From assembly GCF_001006805.1 (NCBI RefSeq), contig NZ_LN811352.1, positions 714,232 through 778,231 on the forward strand: a stretch of DNA of 64,000 nucleotides, read 5' to 3'. The position numbers and the translations under genes were made by a program. The stretch is from Microvirga massiliensis (GTDB lineage Bacteria; Pseudomonadota; Alphaproteobacteria; Rhizobiales; Beijerinckiaceae). The notes below the pieces were generated by a model, which was not told the DNA's origin, ran no database searches, and saw nothing but the letters and a program-made list of their open reading frames with translations. Positions 16,633 through 25,577 of this stretch are shown here, piece by piece. Position 1 is the stretch's first letter; the number at the start of each line of letters is the position of its first letter.

Positions 16633-16755
16633 AGCATGCGGCCATGCTGATGCCGTGTCAATGCACTCGACGCAGCATTTGCAGCCGCGGGACTTTTCCG
16701 CCGGGATGGCGCATGGAATGCAGGCAGATACTGTTTTTGAAGGTGGAGACTCCAG

Positions 16756-17523
16756 ATGGCGACAAGCCTTTTCGACCTGACCGGCCGCACCGCTCTCGTA
16801 ACCGGCTCGACATCGGGCATCGGTTTTGCGCTGGCGCGCGGCTTGGCTCAGGCCGGTGCGCAAGTCGTCGTGAATGGACGCGATTCGGGGCGAGCCGAGG
16901 CAGCGACGGAAAGTTTGCGCGTGGAAGGCTTGTGTGCCTCAGCCTCCTGCTTCGACGTCATGGATCCGGAGCGGGTTGCTCCAGCAATCGACCTCATCGA
17001 GGCGGATGTCGGGCCGATCGACATTCTCATCAATAACGCCGGCATTCAGAAGCGCGCTCCGCTCGTGGAGATGAGCCTCGCCACGTGGGAGGAGGTCGTG
17101 CGCGTGAACCTCACGGGCGTGTTCGTAGTGGGCCAGGCAGTCGGCCGGCGCATGGTGGCGCGGCGCCGCGGCAAGATCGTCAATATCTGCTCCCTCATGA
17201 GCGAGGTCGCCCGGAAGACGATTGCGCCCTACACGGCCGCGAAGGGAGCCGTGAAGCAGCTCACACGGGCCATGTGCGTCGAATGGGCCGGCTACAACAT
17301 CCAGGTCAACGGCATCGGGCCCGGCTATTTCGTGACGCCGATGAACGAGGCTCTCGTGAACGATCCGGATTTCGATGCCTGGATCAGATCGCGTACGCCG
17401 GCCGGCCGCTGGGGACGGACCGAGGAACTCGTCGGCGCAGCCATTTTCCTGAGTTCCCCGGCATCCGACTTCGTCAACGGCCAAGTCATCTATGTCGACG
17501 GTGGCGTACTGGCCGCGATCTGA
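16756..17523 (+). CDS. SDR family oxidoreductase (gluconate 5-dehydrogenase-like)
   Basis: A 255-residue classical short-chain dehydrogenase: cofactor motif TGSTSGIG at 16-23, NNAG at 93-96, catalytic Ser146, Tyr159 and Lys163 (YTAAKGA), then INGIGPGY-like text (VNGIGPGYFVTPMNEALV) and the usual C-terminus NGQVIYVDGGVLAAI. The sequence resembles the IdnO/gluconate 5-dehydrogenase subgroup, which interconverts gluconate and 5-ketogluconate, but subgroup assignment from sequence alone is uncertain. GGTGGAG precedes the ATG. It is a single gene between a metal importer and an ABC exporter. Confidence 0.85.
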   Translation: MATSLFDLTGRTALVTGSTSGIGFALARGLAQAGAQVVVNGRDSGRAEAATESLRVEGLCASASCFDVMDPERVAPAIDLIEADVGPIDILINNAGIQKRAPLVEMSLATWEEVVRVNLTGVFVVGQAVGRRMVARRRGKIVNICSLMSEVARKTIAPYTAAKGAVKQLTRAMCVEWAGYNIQVNGIGPGYFVTPMNEALVNDPDFDAWIRSRTPAGRWGRTEELVGAAIFLSSPASDFVNGQVIYVDGGVLAAI

Positions 17524-17631
17524 AACGCCGCAGGCTCGGGCTGCCCTCGCCGGTTTCGATCCCGGGTCAACGAAGGGCTATGGAAGTCACATGCGGCGGG
17601 GCGGCCGGGCCCTTGCCTCGATCGATCCCGA

Positions 17632-19632
17632 TCAGGGCTGCCCCGGCCCTTTCGGCGGCTGCACTCTCACGTGCTTCTCCTCTGCCATGCGGCGGAGCCA
17701 CCGGTGAAGATAGCTGCTCCACACGGCCCGTGGCCGCGCCTCTGCCGGTGGCCGCGGACGCGCCAGCACGACGGCTCCTTCTGCAGTCTTCCGGATCGTG
17801 AGCACGCGCGTGTGGAATTCCTCGAGGCCCGGGCGATGGCCGATCGACAGGATCGTGGACCCCTTCAATTCCTCCACGAAGAGACGCAGCATCAAGGCCT
17901 GATTGTCGTCGTCCAGCGCCGACGTCGCCTCGTCCATGAAGATCCAGCTGGGGCGGTGGAGGAGCACGCGGGCGAAGGCCACACGCTGCTGCTGCCCGAG
18001 CGAGAGGGACCTGTCCCACCGCTCCTCCCGGCCGAGAGCGTTCTTGAACTCCTTCAGGCCGCAGCGTTCCAGGGCGGCGGCGATCGTCGGATCGTCGAAA
18101 GTGCCCGGCGACGCGGGATACGAGACCGACGCGCGCAGTGTTCCGAGGGGCAGGTACGGCCGCTGGGGCAGGAACATGATCTGGTCGGAGGGCGGGATCT
18201 CGATCGTGCCCGAGCCCCAGGGCCACAGCCCTGCGATGGCGCGGAACAGCGTGCTCTTGCCCGAGCCCGACTCGCCCTTGATCAACACCCGCTCCCCCGG
18301 CCTGATCTCGGCAGTGGCCTCGTCGATGATCACCGACCCGTCGCTGAGCCCGATCGACAGGTCCTTGAAGCTGAGGCAGCCCTCCGGGTGCGGACGGATT
18401 TCGATCTGCTGGTGCTCCTGAATCGCGGCATCGAGGTCGAGGCAAGCCTGTCGGAAGGTCGCAATGCGCAGCAGCGCCGAGCGCCAGTCGGCAATCTTCG
18501 GGAAGTTGTCGACGAAATAGCGCAGCGCCGTCTGGACTTGGCTGAAGGCTCCGACAACCATCATCATATCGCCGAAGGAAAGGCCGCCTGAAAAGTAGCC
18601 GGGCGCCGCTGCCAGAATGGGGACCACGAGGGCCAACCAGCCATAGCCCGAAGTGATCCAGGTCAGCCGGGCCAGAGCACCCGACAATCTTCGTGTCGCA
18701 TGCAGGACCTCGTCGACGAAGTGGTTCAGGTTCCGCCGCTCGTCGGCCTCCCCGGCGTAAAGCGCGACGCTTTCGGCGCTTTCGTTCACGCGGACCAGCG
18801 AGAACCGAAGGTCCGCCTCGCGGGCATAGCGGGTGGTGTTAAGGCCGATCAGCGGCCGTCCCACGAGCCAAGTCAGCCCCGATCCGAGGCCGGCATAGCC
18901 GATGGCCACCCAGACCATGTAGCCGGGGATCACCACCTCCCTCCCCCAGAGCGTAAACCTCACATTCGAGGAGAGGGTCCACAGCACCCCGATGAAGCTC
19001 ACGAGGAGGAGCATCGCCTGGAGCATGCCGACCCCGATCTCGGCCGTGAACTCCGAGAAGAGGCGGCAATCCTCCTGGAGGCGCTGGTCCGGCTGCGCCC
19101 CCGCCTTGCCGATGAAGCCGAGCTGATATGCCCGATTTGGCTTCAGCCAGTCATCAAGCAGAACATGCGTCAGGCGCTCGCGCACGCGGATCTTGAATCG
19201 CTCCTGGAGCCAAGTCTGGCTCACCACCAGAACGAGCAGGACTCCGACGATCACCAGGAATATGACGAGCTGCCAGAGGAACGCATCGACGTTCCGCTTC
19301 TCGACGGCATCGAAGAAGGTGCCGTTCCACTGATTCAGCCGCACCTGCCCGACCATGTTGGCGATGAGAATGAGGACGATCGCACCTCCGAGACGCAGGA
19401 TGGGCCACCCTTTACGCCCCTTCAGCATCTCGCGGACGAGCGTCATGAACTCTTCCCGAGCGCTCCGCCCTTCCCCGCCCGGATCCGGCGAATCGGAAGC
19501 TCTTGCGGCTTCCAGCCGGTCGACGTCAGGGGTCTGCTGCTGCTCGGCCAGTGCAGCCTCTTTCTCGATTCCGGTTGTGGCAGGCGTCAGCACTGCTTTC
19601 GCAGCCTGCTCGCTCGCCGAAGAGGTGGACAT
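17632..19632 (-). CDS. ABC transporter with fused membrane and ATPase domains (YddA/SbmA-like)
   Basis: A 666-residue half-transporter of the ABC_membrane_2 (ABCD/YddA) family. An N-terminal cytosolic stretch is followed by about six helices (LGGAIVLILIANMVGQVRLN at the first; the EAA-like region near RYAREADLRFSLVRVNESAE), then an ATPase with Walker A GESGSGKST, the ABCD-type signature LSLGQQQRVAFARVLL, Walker B WIFMDEATSALD and switch His in SIGHRPGLEEFH. The start ATG 19632 follows AGAGGG. Such transporters export or import peptides or acyl compounds; the substrate here is unknown. Monocistronic. Confidence 0.87.
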   Translation of the reverse strand: MSTSSASEQAAKAVLTPATTGIEKEAALAEQQQTPDVDRLEAARASDSPDPGGEGRSAREEFMTLVREMLKGRKGWPILRLGGAIVLILIANMVGQVRLNQWNGTFFDAVEKRNVDAFLWQLVIFLVIVGVLLVLVVSQTWLQERFKIRVRERLTHVLLDDWLKPNRAYQLGFIGKAGAQPDQRLQEDCRLFSEFTAEIGVGMLQAMLLLVSFIGVLWTLSSNVRFTLWGREVVIPGYMVWVAIGYAGLGSGLTWLVGRPLIGLNTTRYAREADLRFSLVRVNESAESVALYAGEADERRNLNHFVDEVLHATRRLSGALARLTWITSGYGWLALVVPILAAAPGYFSGGLSFGDMMMVVGAFSQVQTALRYFVDNFPKIADWRSALLRIATFRQACLDLDAAIQEHQQIEIRPHPEGCLSFKDLSIGLSDGSVIIDEATAEIRPGERVLIKGESGSGKSTLFRAIAGLWPWGSGTIEIPPSDQIMFLPQRPYLPLGTLRASVSYPASPGTFDDPTIAAALERCGLKEFKNALGREERWDRSLSLGQQQRVAFARVLLHRPSWIFMDEATSALDDDNQALMLRLFVEELKGSTILSIGHRPGLEEFHTRVLTIRKTAEGAVVLARPRPPAEARPRAVWSSYLHRWLRRMAEEKHVRVQPPKGPGQP

Positions 19633-20059
19633 CAAACCCTCTGATGAACCCGGGCTGTCGGGAGCCCGCTCCCGTCAAGCCGGCTCGCCCAAGCCGGTTC
19701 CATGCCTGCGGGGATCGATCGACTGGAATATCCGCCGGCGGCTGGGCCGGAGAGAGGGGAACTGACCAGCATCACGGGCTTGAGACGGCCAAGCCTCCCG
19801 AGAGAGGTCATGCAGCGGCTGGATGCAGTCGCCACGACACAGACCTGCCCGGCAGCTGCTCCACGCGCGAGAGGAGCGGTCTGCCTGCAACGAGCCGGAC
19901 ATGTCGGAAATTCAGGAGTTGGCTGGGGCGCCAGGATTCGCAGTCAAGCCCCAGCCCTGCTCTAAGCCCTTGCAGAACCTTGCGGTTCCTGCGGCACCGA
20001 TGAGCCTGTGTACCACTCCTGTGTGCCACCCGGCAAGGCGAATCCGGGCTGCCGCCGGC

Positions 20060-20573
20060 CCCTGGAACGGCCAGCGCTGGCGGATCGCTGTGATGATCGC
20101 TTCCGCGCCCGCCGCATCCTGCACGTCGGCAGCGGTGAGGTTGACCATCAGGAGCCGCCGGTCGGTGTCCACGGTGATACGCCGCTTGCGGCCCTTCACC
20201 TTCCTGGCGGCATCGGAGCCACCCTCGCCCGGCGCAGGCGGCGCCGTCATGCGTCTTCCTTTCGATGCCGCCGGCCCTCGGGCTCGCCGCGCACCCGACC
20301 CGCTCGCGGTCGAGCATCAGCGCCACGTCGTCAGCGTCCGGAAGAGAAGCCGGCGCACGAAGCAGCGAAACCACCAGTCCACGCTCTGCCACGGCCCGAA
20401 GTTCGTGGCCAGCATGCGCCAGCCGCAGCCCGCGCGTGCCACGTAGCGGATCGCATTCAGAATCTCGCGCAGATCTACGCTGGCCCTGCGCCCGTGTCTG
20501 GCAGGTTCGGGCAAAAGCGGTCGGATCCGCTTCCATTCAGCATCGGCTAGACCGATCGGGTAGCGGCGCGTCT
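20060..20573 (-). pseudogene. IS5-family transposase, frameshifted and truncated
   Basis: Reverse-strand fragments in three frames together make an IS5-type DDE transposase: TRRYPIGLADAEWKRIRPLL, then LREILNAIRYVARAGCGWRM and LLFRTL (to 20317), then ALMLDRERVGCAASPRAGG in a second frame, then ARKVKGRKRRITVDTDRRLL and AADVQDAAGAEAIITAIRQR in a third. At least two frameshifts are needed, the ATG is missing, and the C-terminal part with the last catalytic Glu is absent. It is a dead remnant marking past insertion. Confidence 0.8.
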
Positions 20574-20580
20574 CCGACTG

Positions 20581-20760
20581 GACGCCGAAGAGGGACTTCG
20601 TGCTGCCTTATCGCGGATACCGGAGGGAACTGGGCGCTATGCGGCGATCGCCAACGGCTTGAATGCCCAAGGGGTGAAGACAGTCACGGGTGGCGTGTGG
20701 ACCTCTGAGAACGTGAGACAAGCAATCAGGAAGCAGAGACGCGCTGACGAAACTCAATGA
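20581..20760 (+). pseudogene. Possible serine-recombinase C-terminal relic
   Basis: An open frame without a start reads RIPEGTGRYAAIANGLNAQG then VKTVTGGVWTSENVRQAI and ends at a TGA near 20760. This resembles the short DNA-binding tail of resolvase/invertase-type recombinases (AIA..LN..G..T..GG.W....V..). No catalytic domain is present. It lies between the IS5 relic and an intact gene. The match is by eye and weak. Confidence 0.35.
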
Positions 20761-20845
20761 ATTCGGCGGCTCGGGAGGCTCGTCCAATCAGCCTATGAGA
20801 CTACGCAACTGGCCTGTCTGTCCGTTCATCGCGTAGATCCGCTGG

Positions 20846-21769
20846 ATGTTTGATCGTCTTATCCACGCCGACTGGAGTGTCGATGCTCGCAAGCGCTGGC
20901 AGGCCTCGGCCGAACGCCGTCGCGGTGCTTGGTATGTCTCGGCACCGCGACCCGTCGGCTCAGTGTCGGATTTCCTCGACGAGGTCTTCGCTTATTCCGC
21001 GCGAGACAGGGTGCTCATGGGGTTCGACTTTCCGATCGGGGTGCCGAACGCCTATGGCGTGAAGACTGGGCTCGCCAGCTTCCGGGATGCCCTTTTCGAA
21101 TTCGGTCGCGGCGGCTGGGCAGGCTTCTTCGACATTGCCGATCGGCCGGAGGAAATTTCCGTCTCGAGTCCCTCCTACCCTCGCGGGTGTCGCAAGGGCG
21201 TGTCTCGCAATTCACTCGTCTCAGGACTGGGGGTGAATTCCTTCGCCGACCTCCTGCGGATCTGCGAGCGCCGTACGACCCATGGGCCGGAGGGATGTTC
21301 GCTGTTCTGGACGCTCGGCGGCAATCAGGTCGGAAGGGCTGCCATCGCGGGGTGGAGAGAAGTCGTCAGGCCAGCCCTGGAGCGTGGAGCGGCCCTGTGG
21401 CCGTTCGACGGTTCGCTCGCTGCCCTGTCGGCCAAACCGGGTGTTGTGCTCGCCGAAACATATCCGGCCGCAGCCTACCGAATGTTCGGGGCCAACTTCC
21501 ATCGAGGAGAAAGCAAGCGACGACGGTCTGATCGTGCATCCAAGGCATCGGCCATCCTGGACTGGGCAACGGCCCACGCAGTCCACCTCTCCGATGATAC
21601 GAAGGCTGCCGTGCTGCATGGATTTGGCGATGCAAGGTCCGGAGAGGATGCCTTCGATGCGCTCGCTGGGTTGCTCAAGATAGTCGAGATCGTCGATGGA
21701 CGAGGACCCGAGGCGCCTCAGGACCTCTCGGCGGTCCTGACGTGGGAGGGCTGGATTCTCGGCCGTTAG
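20846..21769 (+). CDS. DUF429-like (RNase H-fold) protein, function unknown
   Basis: A 307-residue protein beginning MFDRLIHADWSVDARKRWQA, with GFDFPIGVP at about 60-68, LAETYPAAAYRMFG in the middle and EDAFDALAGLLKIVEI near the C-terminus. The early Asp, the GxDxP block, the E-x-YP motif and the DA..A.. helix are arranged as in DUF429 predicted nucleases with an RNase H-like fold. No partner gene is nearby; flanking DNA is full of mobile relics, but the coding frame is intact. Function is unknown and the family call is moderate. Confidence 0.7.
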   Translation: MFDRLIHADWSVDARKRWQASAERRRGAWYVSAPRPVGSVSDFLDEVFAYSARDRVLMGFDFPIGVPNAYGVKTGLASFRDALFEFGRGGWAGFFDIADRPEEISVSSPSYPRGCRKGVSRNSLVSGLGVNSFADLLRICERRTTHGPEGCSLFWTLGGNQVGRAAIAGWREVVRPALERGAALWPFDGSLAALSAKPGVVLAETYPAAAYRMFGANFHRGESKRRRSDRASKASAILDWATAHAVHLSDDTKAAVLHGFGDARSGEDAFDALAGLLKIVEIVDGRGPEAPQDLSAVLTWEGWILGR

Positions 21770-21892
21770 AGCTGCTCAGAGCCGTGCCTTTGCCTAGCGG
21801 GCGCAAACCGATCGAAGCTCTCATCAGGCAACCTTCTGTTGCAGGCTTGCTCAGGTTGGCTGCTACCTGGACCAACGTCATGAGTCGATCGT

Positions 21893-23500
21893 CTATGAAG
21901 ATTGCCGCAGCACCCGGCGCATGATCTTGCCCGTCGTCGTCATGGGCAGCTCTTCGACGAAGGCGACCTCGCGCGGATATTCGTGAGCGGCGAGCCGCGA
22001 CTTCACGAAGTCCTGGATCTCCCGCGCGAGCTCGGGCGTGGGAGCGTAGTCCGACCGCAGCACGATGAAGGCCTTCACGATCTCGGTCCGGATCGGATCG
22101 GGCACCCCTACCGCGGCCGCCAAGGCCACTGCCGGGTGGCGCATCAGGCATTCCTCGATCTCGCCGGGGCCGATCCGATAGCCGCCACTGGTGATCACGT
22201 CGTCATCACGCCCGAGATACCAAAGGTAACCATCCTCGTCGCGGCGCCCGAGGTCGCCCGTGAGCAGCCAGTCCCCCGCGAATTTCGCCGCCGTGGCCTC
22301 GGGCTTGTTCCAGTAGCCGAGGAACATCACCGGATCCGGTCGCCGCACCGCGATCGCGCCGACGGTGCCGTCCGGGAGCTCGTTCCCGTCTGCATCGACG
22401 ATCCCGACCCGGTGCCCGGGGATCGCCCGGCCCATGGAGCCCGGCTTGACCGGCATCAGCAAGGATGCATTGCCGACCACCAGGTTGCACTCGGTCTGGC
22501 CGTAGAACTCGTTGATGGTAGAGCCGAACACCTGGCGTCCCCAGTCCAGCAGCTCGCCTCCCAGGGTCTCGCCTCCGCTGGCGACGGTGCGCAGCGCAAG
22601 GCCGGTCCCCTTCACCCCGGACTGGCGCATCAGCTTGATGGCGGTCGGGGGCAGGAACACGTTCCGGACCCGGTGCTGGGCCATCAGGGACACGGCCTGC
22701 TCGGGGTCGAACTTGCGGAACCTGCGGGCCAGCACCGGGATCCCGTGATGCCACGCGGGCATCAGCACGTCGAACAGGCCGCCGATCCACGCCCAGTCCG
22801 CCGGCGTCCACATCAGGTCGCCAGGCTGGGGAAAGAACTCGTGCGGCATCTCCACTCCCGGAAGATGGCCCGGCAGCACCCGATGGGCGTGGAGCGCGCC
22901 CTTGGGATTTCCCGTGGTGCCGGAGGTGTAGATGATGACGGCGGGATCGTCGGCAGACGTCTCGACCGCCACGAACTCGTCCGAGGCGCGTGCCAGCGCC
23001 GCGTGGAAGTCCATGGCCCCCTCCGGCCCGCCATCGATGCACAGGACGAGGCGGAGATCGGGAAGACGATCACGCAGGAGCCGGACCTTCTCCCAGCCGA
23101 TCGCGTCCGTGACCAGCGCCCGCGCGCCGCTGTCGCGAAGCCGGTATTCGAGCGCCTCCTCGCCGAAGAGGGTGAAGAGTGGCACGGTGATCAGCCCGGC
23201 CTTGAATCCGGCCACGTGGGCGACGCCCGTCTCGGGGGCTTGCGGCAGGAGCACCGCCAGACGGTCTCCGCGCGCGAGGCCATGGGCCATCAGCACGTTG
23301 GCGAGCCTGTTGGACAATCGCCGGGTCTCATCGAAGGAGAAGGCACGGACGCTCCCGTCGTCCTCCTCCCAGATCAGGGCGGGACGCCCCGCTTGGGAAG
23401 CGTGCCGATCACAGACGTCCACCCCGATGTTGTAGCGGGTGGGCACATGCCATTGGAAACGGCGGGCGGTCTCGGCGTAGTCTTCATGACGTTCGAGCAC
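21893..23500 (-). CDS. AMP-dependent acyl-CoA synthetase
   Basis: A 535-residue member of the ANL superfamily that activates a carboxylic acid to acyl-AMP and then acyl-CoA. Visible motifs are the P-loop-like YTSGTTGNPKGALHAHR, EFYGQTECN (A5), LTGDLGRRDEDGYLWYLGRD (A7-A8 hinge), GGYRIGPGEIEECL, and the C-terminal Lys in TTTGKIMRR. The overall type resembles medium-chain/propionyl-type acyl-CoA synthetases. GTG start 23500 follows GGAGGG. Upstream on the same strand is a broken HMG-CoA lyase gene, suggesting a former branched-chain or ketone-body catabolic operon. Confidence 0.9.
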   Translation of the reverse strand: MLERHEDYAETARRFQWHVPTRYNIGVDVCDRHASQAGRPALIWEEDDGSVRAFSFDETRRLSNRLANVLMAHGLARGDRLAVLLPQAPETGVAHVAGFKAGLITVPLFTLFGEEALEYRLRDSGARALVTDAIGWEKVRLLRDRLPDLRLVLCIDGGPEGAMDFHAALARASDEFVAVETSADDPAVIIYTSGTTGNPKGALHAHRVLPGHLPGVEMPHEFFPQPGDLMWTPADWAWIGGLFDVLMPAWHHGIPVLARRFRKFDPEQAVSLMAQHRVRNVFLPPTAIKLMRQSGVKGTGLALRTVASGGETLGGELLDWGRQVFGSTINEFYGQTECNLVVGNASLLMPVKPGSMGRAIPGHRVGIVDADGNELPDGTVGAIAVRRPDPVMFLGYWNKPEATAAKFAGDWLLTGDLGRRDEDGYLWYLGRDDDVITSGGYRIGPGEIEECLMRHPAVALAAAVGVPDPIRTEIVKAFIVLRSDYAPTPELAREIQDFVKSRLAAHEYPREVAFVEELPMTTTGKIMRRVLRQSS

Positions 23501-23551
23501 GATGTTCCCTCCAGACTTATCCTCGCCGCTCCCGAATGGGACAGCCCAGGA

Positions 23552-23816
23552 TCAGGCAGCGCGCAGCACAGCATGGATGAACGCGCCTGCCGACGTGAGT
23601 TTCTCCGGATCGATGCCGGTCGCGATGCGCCGGCCGTGGAGCAACTCGACGGCCGCCTCGGTGGCAACGTTCCCGGGAGGCGCCCTTAGCGAAGGGGCAG
23701 CCGCCGCGGCCCCCGTCCGAGCTGTCGACCGTGCAGATCCCCATCTCGAGCGCCTCGAGGATGTTCGCCAGGGCTCGCTCATGCTTGTCATGGAAGTGAA
23801 TCTCAAGGTTTCCCAC
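23552..23816 (-). pseudogene. Hydroxymethylglutaryl-CoA lyase, C-terminal fragment with frameshift
   Basis: The reverse strand encodes LEIHFHDKHERALANILEAL, MGICTVDSSDGGRGGCPFAK and GAS in one frame, then GNVATEAAVELLHGRRIATG and IDPEKLTSAGAFIHAVL in the next. Together these are the metal-binding HxH loop, catalytic Cys loop (GGCP.A.GA.GN.ATE) and tail of HMG-CoA lyase, which cleaves HMG-CoA to acetoacetate and acetyl-CoA. One extra C in the TCCCGGG run near 23675 causes the shift. The N-terminal TIM-barrel portion is missing. It lies directly upstream of the acyl-CoA synthetase. Confidence 0.85.
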
Positions 23817-24212
23817 TAGGATGAGCCCAGCTGGCTACGCGGAGGCGTTCAGGGATTATTTGTCATCCCGCTCGACAGTCACATCACCATTATCCTGCTA
23901 CCCTCCTGAGCCGCGCCGCTTGGGCTGACGCCCAAAGTTGGCATTGCGCCACCCCGATGCCGACAAGCTGCCTGACGGTGGTGTCGCCGAGGAAAACAGG
24001 CAACGCACCCGCGAATGCCATTAGCGCACCCGCACCCGCTCACGACGGCACCAGCGTAAACCCCGGCTGTAATGCTAGAAGGCCGAATCCATAACTTCAC
24101 TGGCTGGCAGCTCCTACCGGAGGTGATGCTAGTAGCGAAGGCTGACCAAGACACAGCAGAGTTTAAGAAGATCCGTAGCTTTTCCGATCGATAGGTGAAC
24201 ACCTAGAACCGG

Positions 24213-24375
24213 ACGGCTGCTGAGACCACCCGCATCCTGAACCGAGAGCTACTGCCCTATTGGGGAACATGGAGGGTTGCAGCGGTCCGCAAGCGGGATG
24301 TATGCGTTCCGTCTCGTTGATGATGTCTCACCTGACGGGACCATTACGCCAAACCTTGCTGATCTGCCTCAAGGA
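24213..24375 (+). pseudogene. Possible tyrosine-integrase core-binding-domain relic
   Basis: A start-less frame reads ETTRILNRELLPYWGTWRVA then AVRKRDV and breaks; the next frame continues with RLVDDV. This resembles the core-binding domain of phage-type integrases (..RIL.RELLP.WG.R....V.KRD...L.D.I). No catalytic domain follows. It is too short and damaged to be functional. Confidence 0.4.
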
Positions 24376-24381
24376 TGAGCC

Positions 24382-25191
24382 GTGATCACCTTCATCTGCA
24401 CCACCTGCGGAACCTCCTATCCTCCCTCGGATACACCTCCCGCTCGTTGCCCGATCTGCGAGGATGAGCGCCAATATGTGCCAGCCTCCGGCCAGAGTTG
24501 GACGACGCCCCACCAATTGCAGACCCACCACACGAACGCATGGCGGCAGCACGAGAAGGGTCTTTTCAGTCTCCACACCACGCCCGCTTTCGCGATCGAT
24601 CAGCGGGCCTTCCTCCTTCAGACGGCGGCGGGGAACATCCTGTGGGATTGCATCGCCCTGATCGACGACGCAACGGTGGAACTGGTGGGCGCTCTGGGAG
24701 GCCTGAGCGCCATCGCCATCTCGCATCCCCACTACTATACCCGGATGCAGGATTGGAGCCGCGCCTTCGGCGGTCCTCCGATCTATCTGCATGCCGCCGA
24801 CCAGCAGTACATCATGCGGCCTACCCCGGAGATCCACCTGTGGGAAGGAGACACCTTGGAGATTGCATCCGGCGTTACCCTCATCCGGCTCGGCGGCCAT
24901 TTTGCAGGTGGTACGGTGCTGCACTGGGCTTGCACGGAAGATGGAGCAGGGGCGCTCTTGTCCGGCGATATCGTCCAAGTGGCCAGCGATGTGCGCCGTG
25001 TCTCCTTCCTGTGGAGTTATCCCAACATGATGCCCCTCCCCGCTCGGGCGGTGCTGCGGATCGGAGAGGCTCTCACGCCCTGGTCATTTGACCGAATCTA
25101 CGGTGCGTTCTTGAGCAAAGAGGTCCCACGTGACGCTAAGCAGGTCGTGGCGGGGTCCGTCAGGCGCTATGTTGAGCTTCTAAACGGCTGA
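24382..25191 (+). CDS. MBL-fold metallo-hydrolase with N-terminal zinc ribbon
   Basis: A 269-residue protein. Cys6, Cys9, Cys23 and Cys26 (CTTC...CPIC) form a rubredoxin-like zinc ribbon. A metallo-beta-lactamase fold follows: AISHPHYYTRMQDW in the position of the HxHxDH motif, GGHFAGGTVLHW with the next His, and LLSGDIVQV with the bridging Asp. The canonical Asp-His pair of HxHxDH is replaced by Tyr-Thr, so metal binding may be reduced or altered. GTG 24382 is preceded by AAGGATGA. Function unknown; it stands alone. Confidence 0.8.
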   Translation: MITFICTTCGTSYPPSDTPPARCPICEDERQYVPASGQSWTTPHQLQTHHTNAWRQHEKGLFSLHTTPAFAIDQRAFLLQTAAGNILWDCIALIDDATVELVGALGGLSAIAISHPHYYTRMQDWSRAFGGPPIYLHAADQQYIMRPTPEIHLWEGDTLEIASGVTLIRLGGHFAGGTVLHWACTEDGAGALLSGDIVQVASDVRRVSFLWSYPNMMPLPARAVLRIGEALTPWSFDRIYGAFLSKEVPRDAKQVVAGSVRRYVELLNG

Positions 25192-25577
25192 CGGTGTCTC
25201 GTCCTTGCTGGACCCTCCTGCCGCATATGCTGCTCAAGGACGGCCTCGCGCCATCACCGACGTTCACGTGAGGCGTTTCGATTGTGGGGTCGCCTGGAGG
25301 GCACGCGCGAGGTGGCCCAACTCAACCGCCTTCTCGCAGCAGGGCACATTGGCATTCCTGAGAGGCAAGTAGCGACCCGACGCACGGCGCCAACTTCCCA
25401 GGCAGGCTCGCGCGGGCACTGGAGTTCGCCGATCACCTATGTCAGTCGCGACTGGCGCAACTGCCCATTGATATCAGCGGACGCGCCAGCCCGGCCCCCC
25501 AACGCGCATCGACAACCGTGACCAAACGAGAGTGCGTGGAAAGCTGCTACCCGGTCGCTCCCCTCCGAGGGTGCTCG
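25192..25577. other. Intergenic region without a recognisable gene
   Basis: About 385 bases with a plus-strand open frame (LEGTREVAQLNRLLAAGHIG) that matches no family known to me. No hairpin, promoter or repeat was identified. Confidence 0.45.

Noticed and set aside
21902..23689. Long plus-strand open frame opposite the acyl-CoA synthetase
   Set aside because: It is the high-GC antisense shadow of a clearly conserved gene; its translation has no family features.
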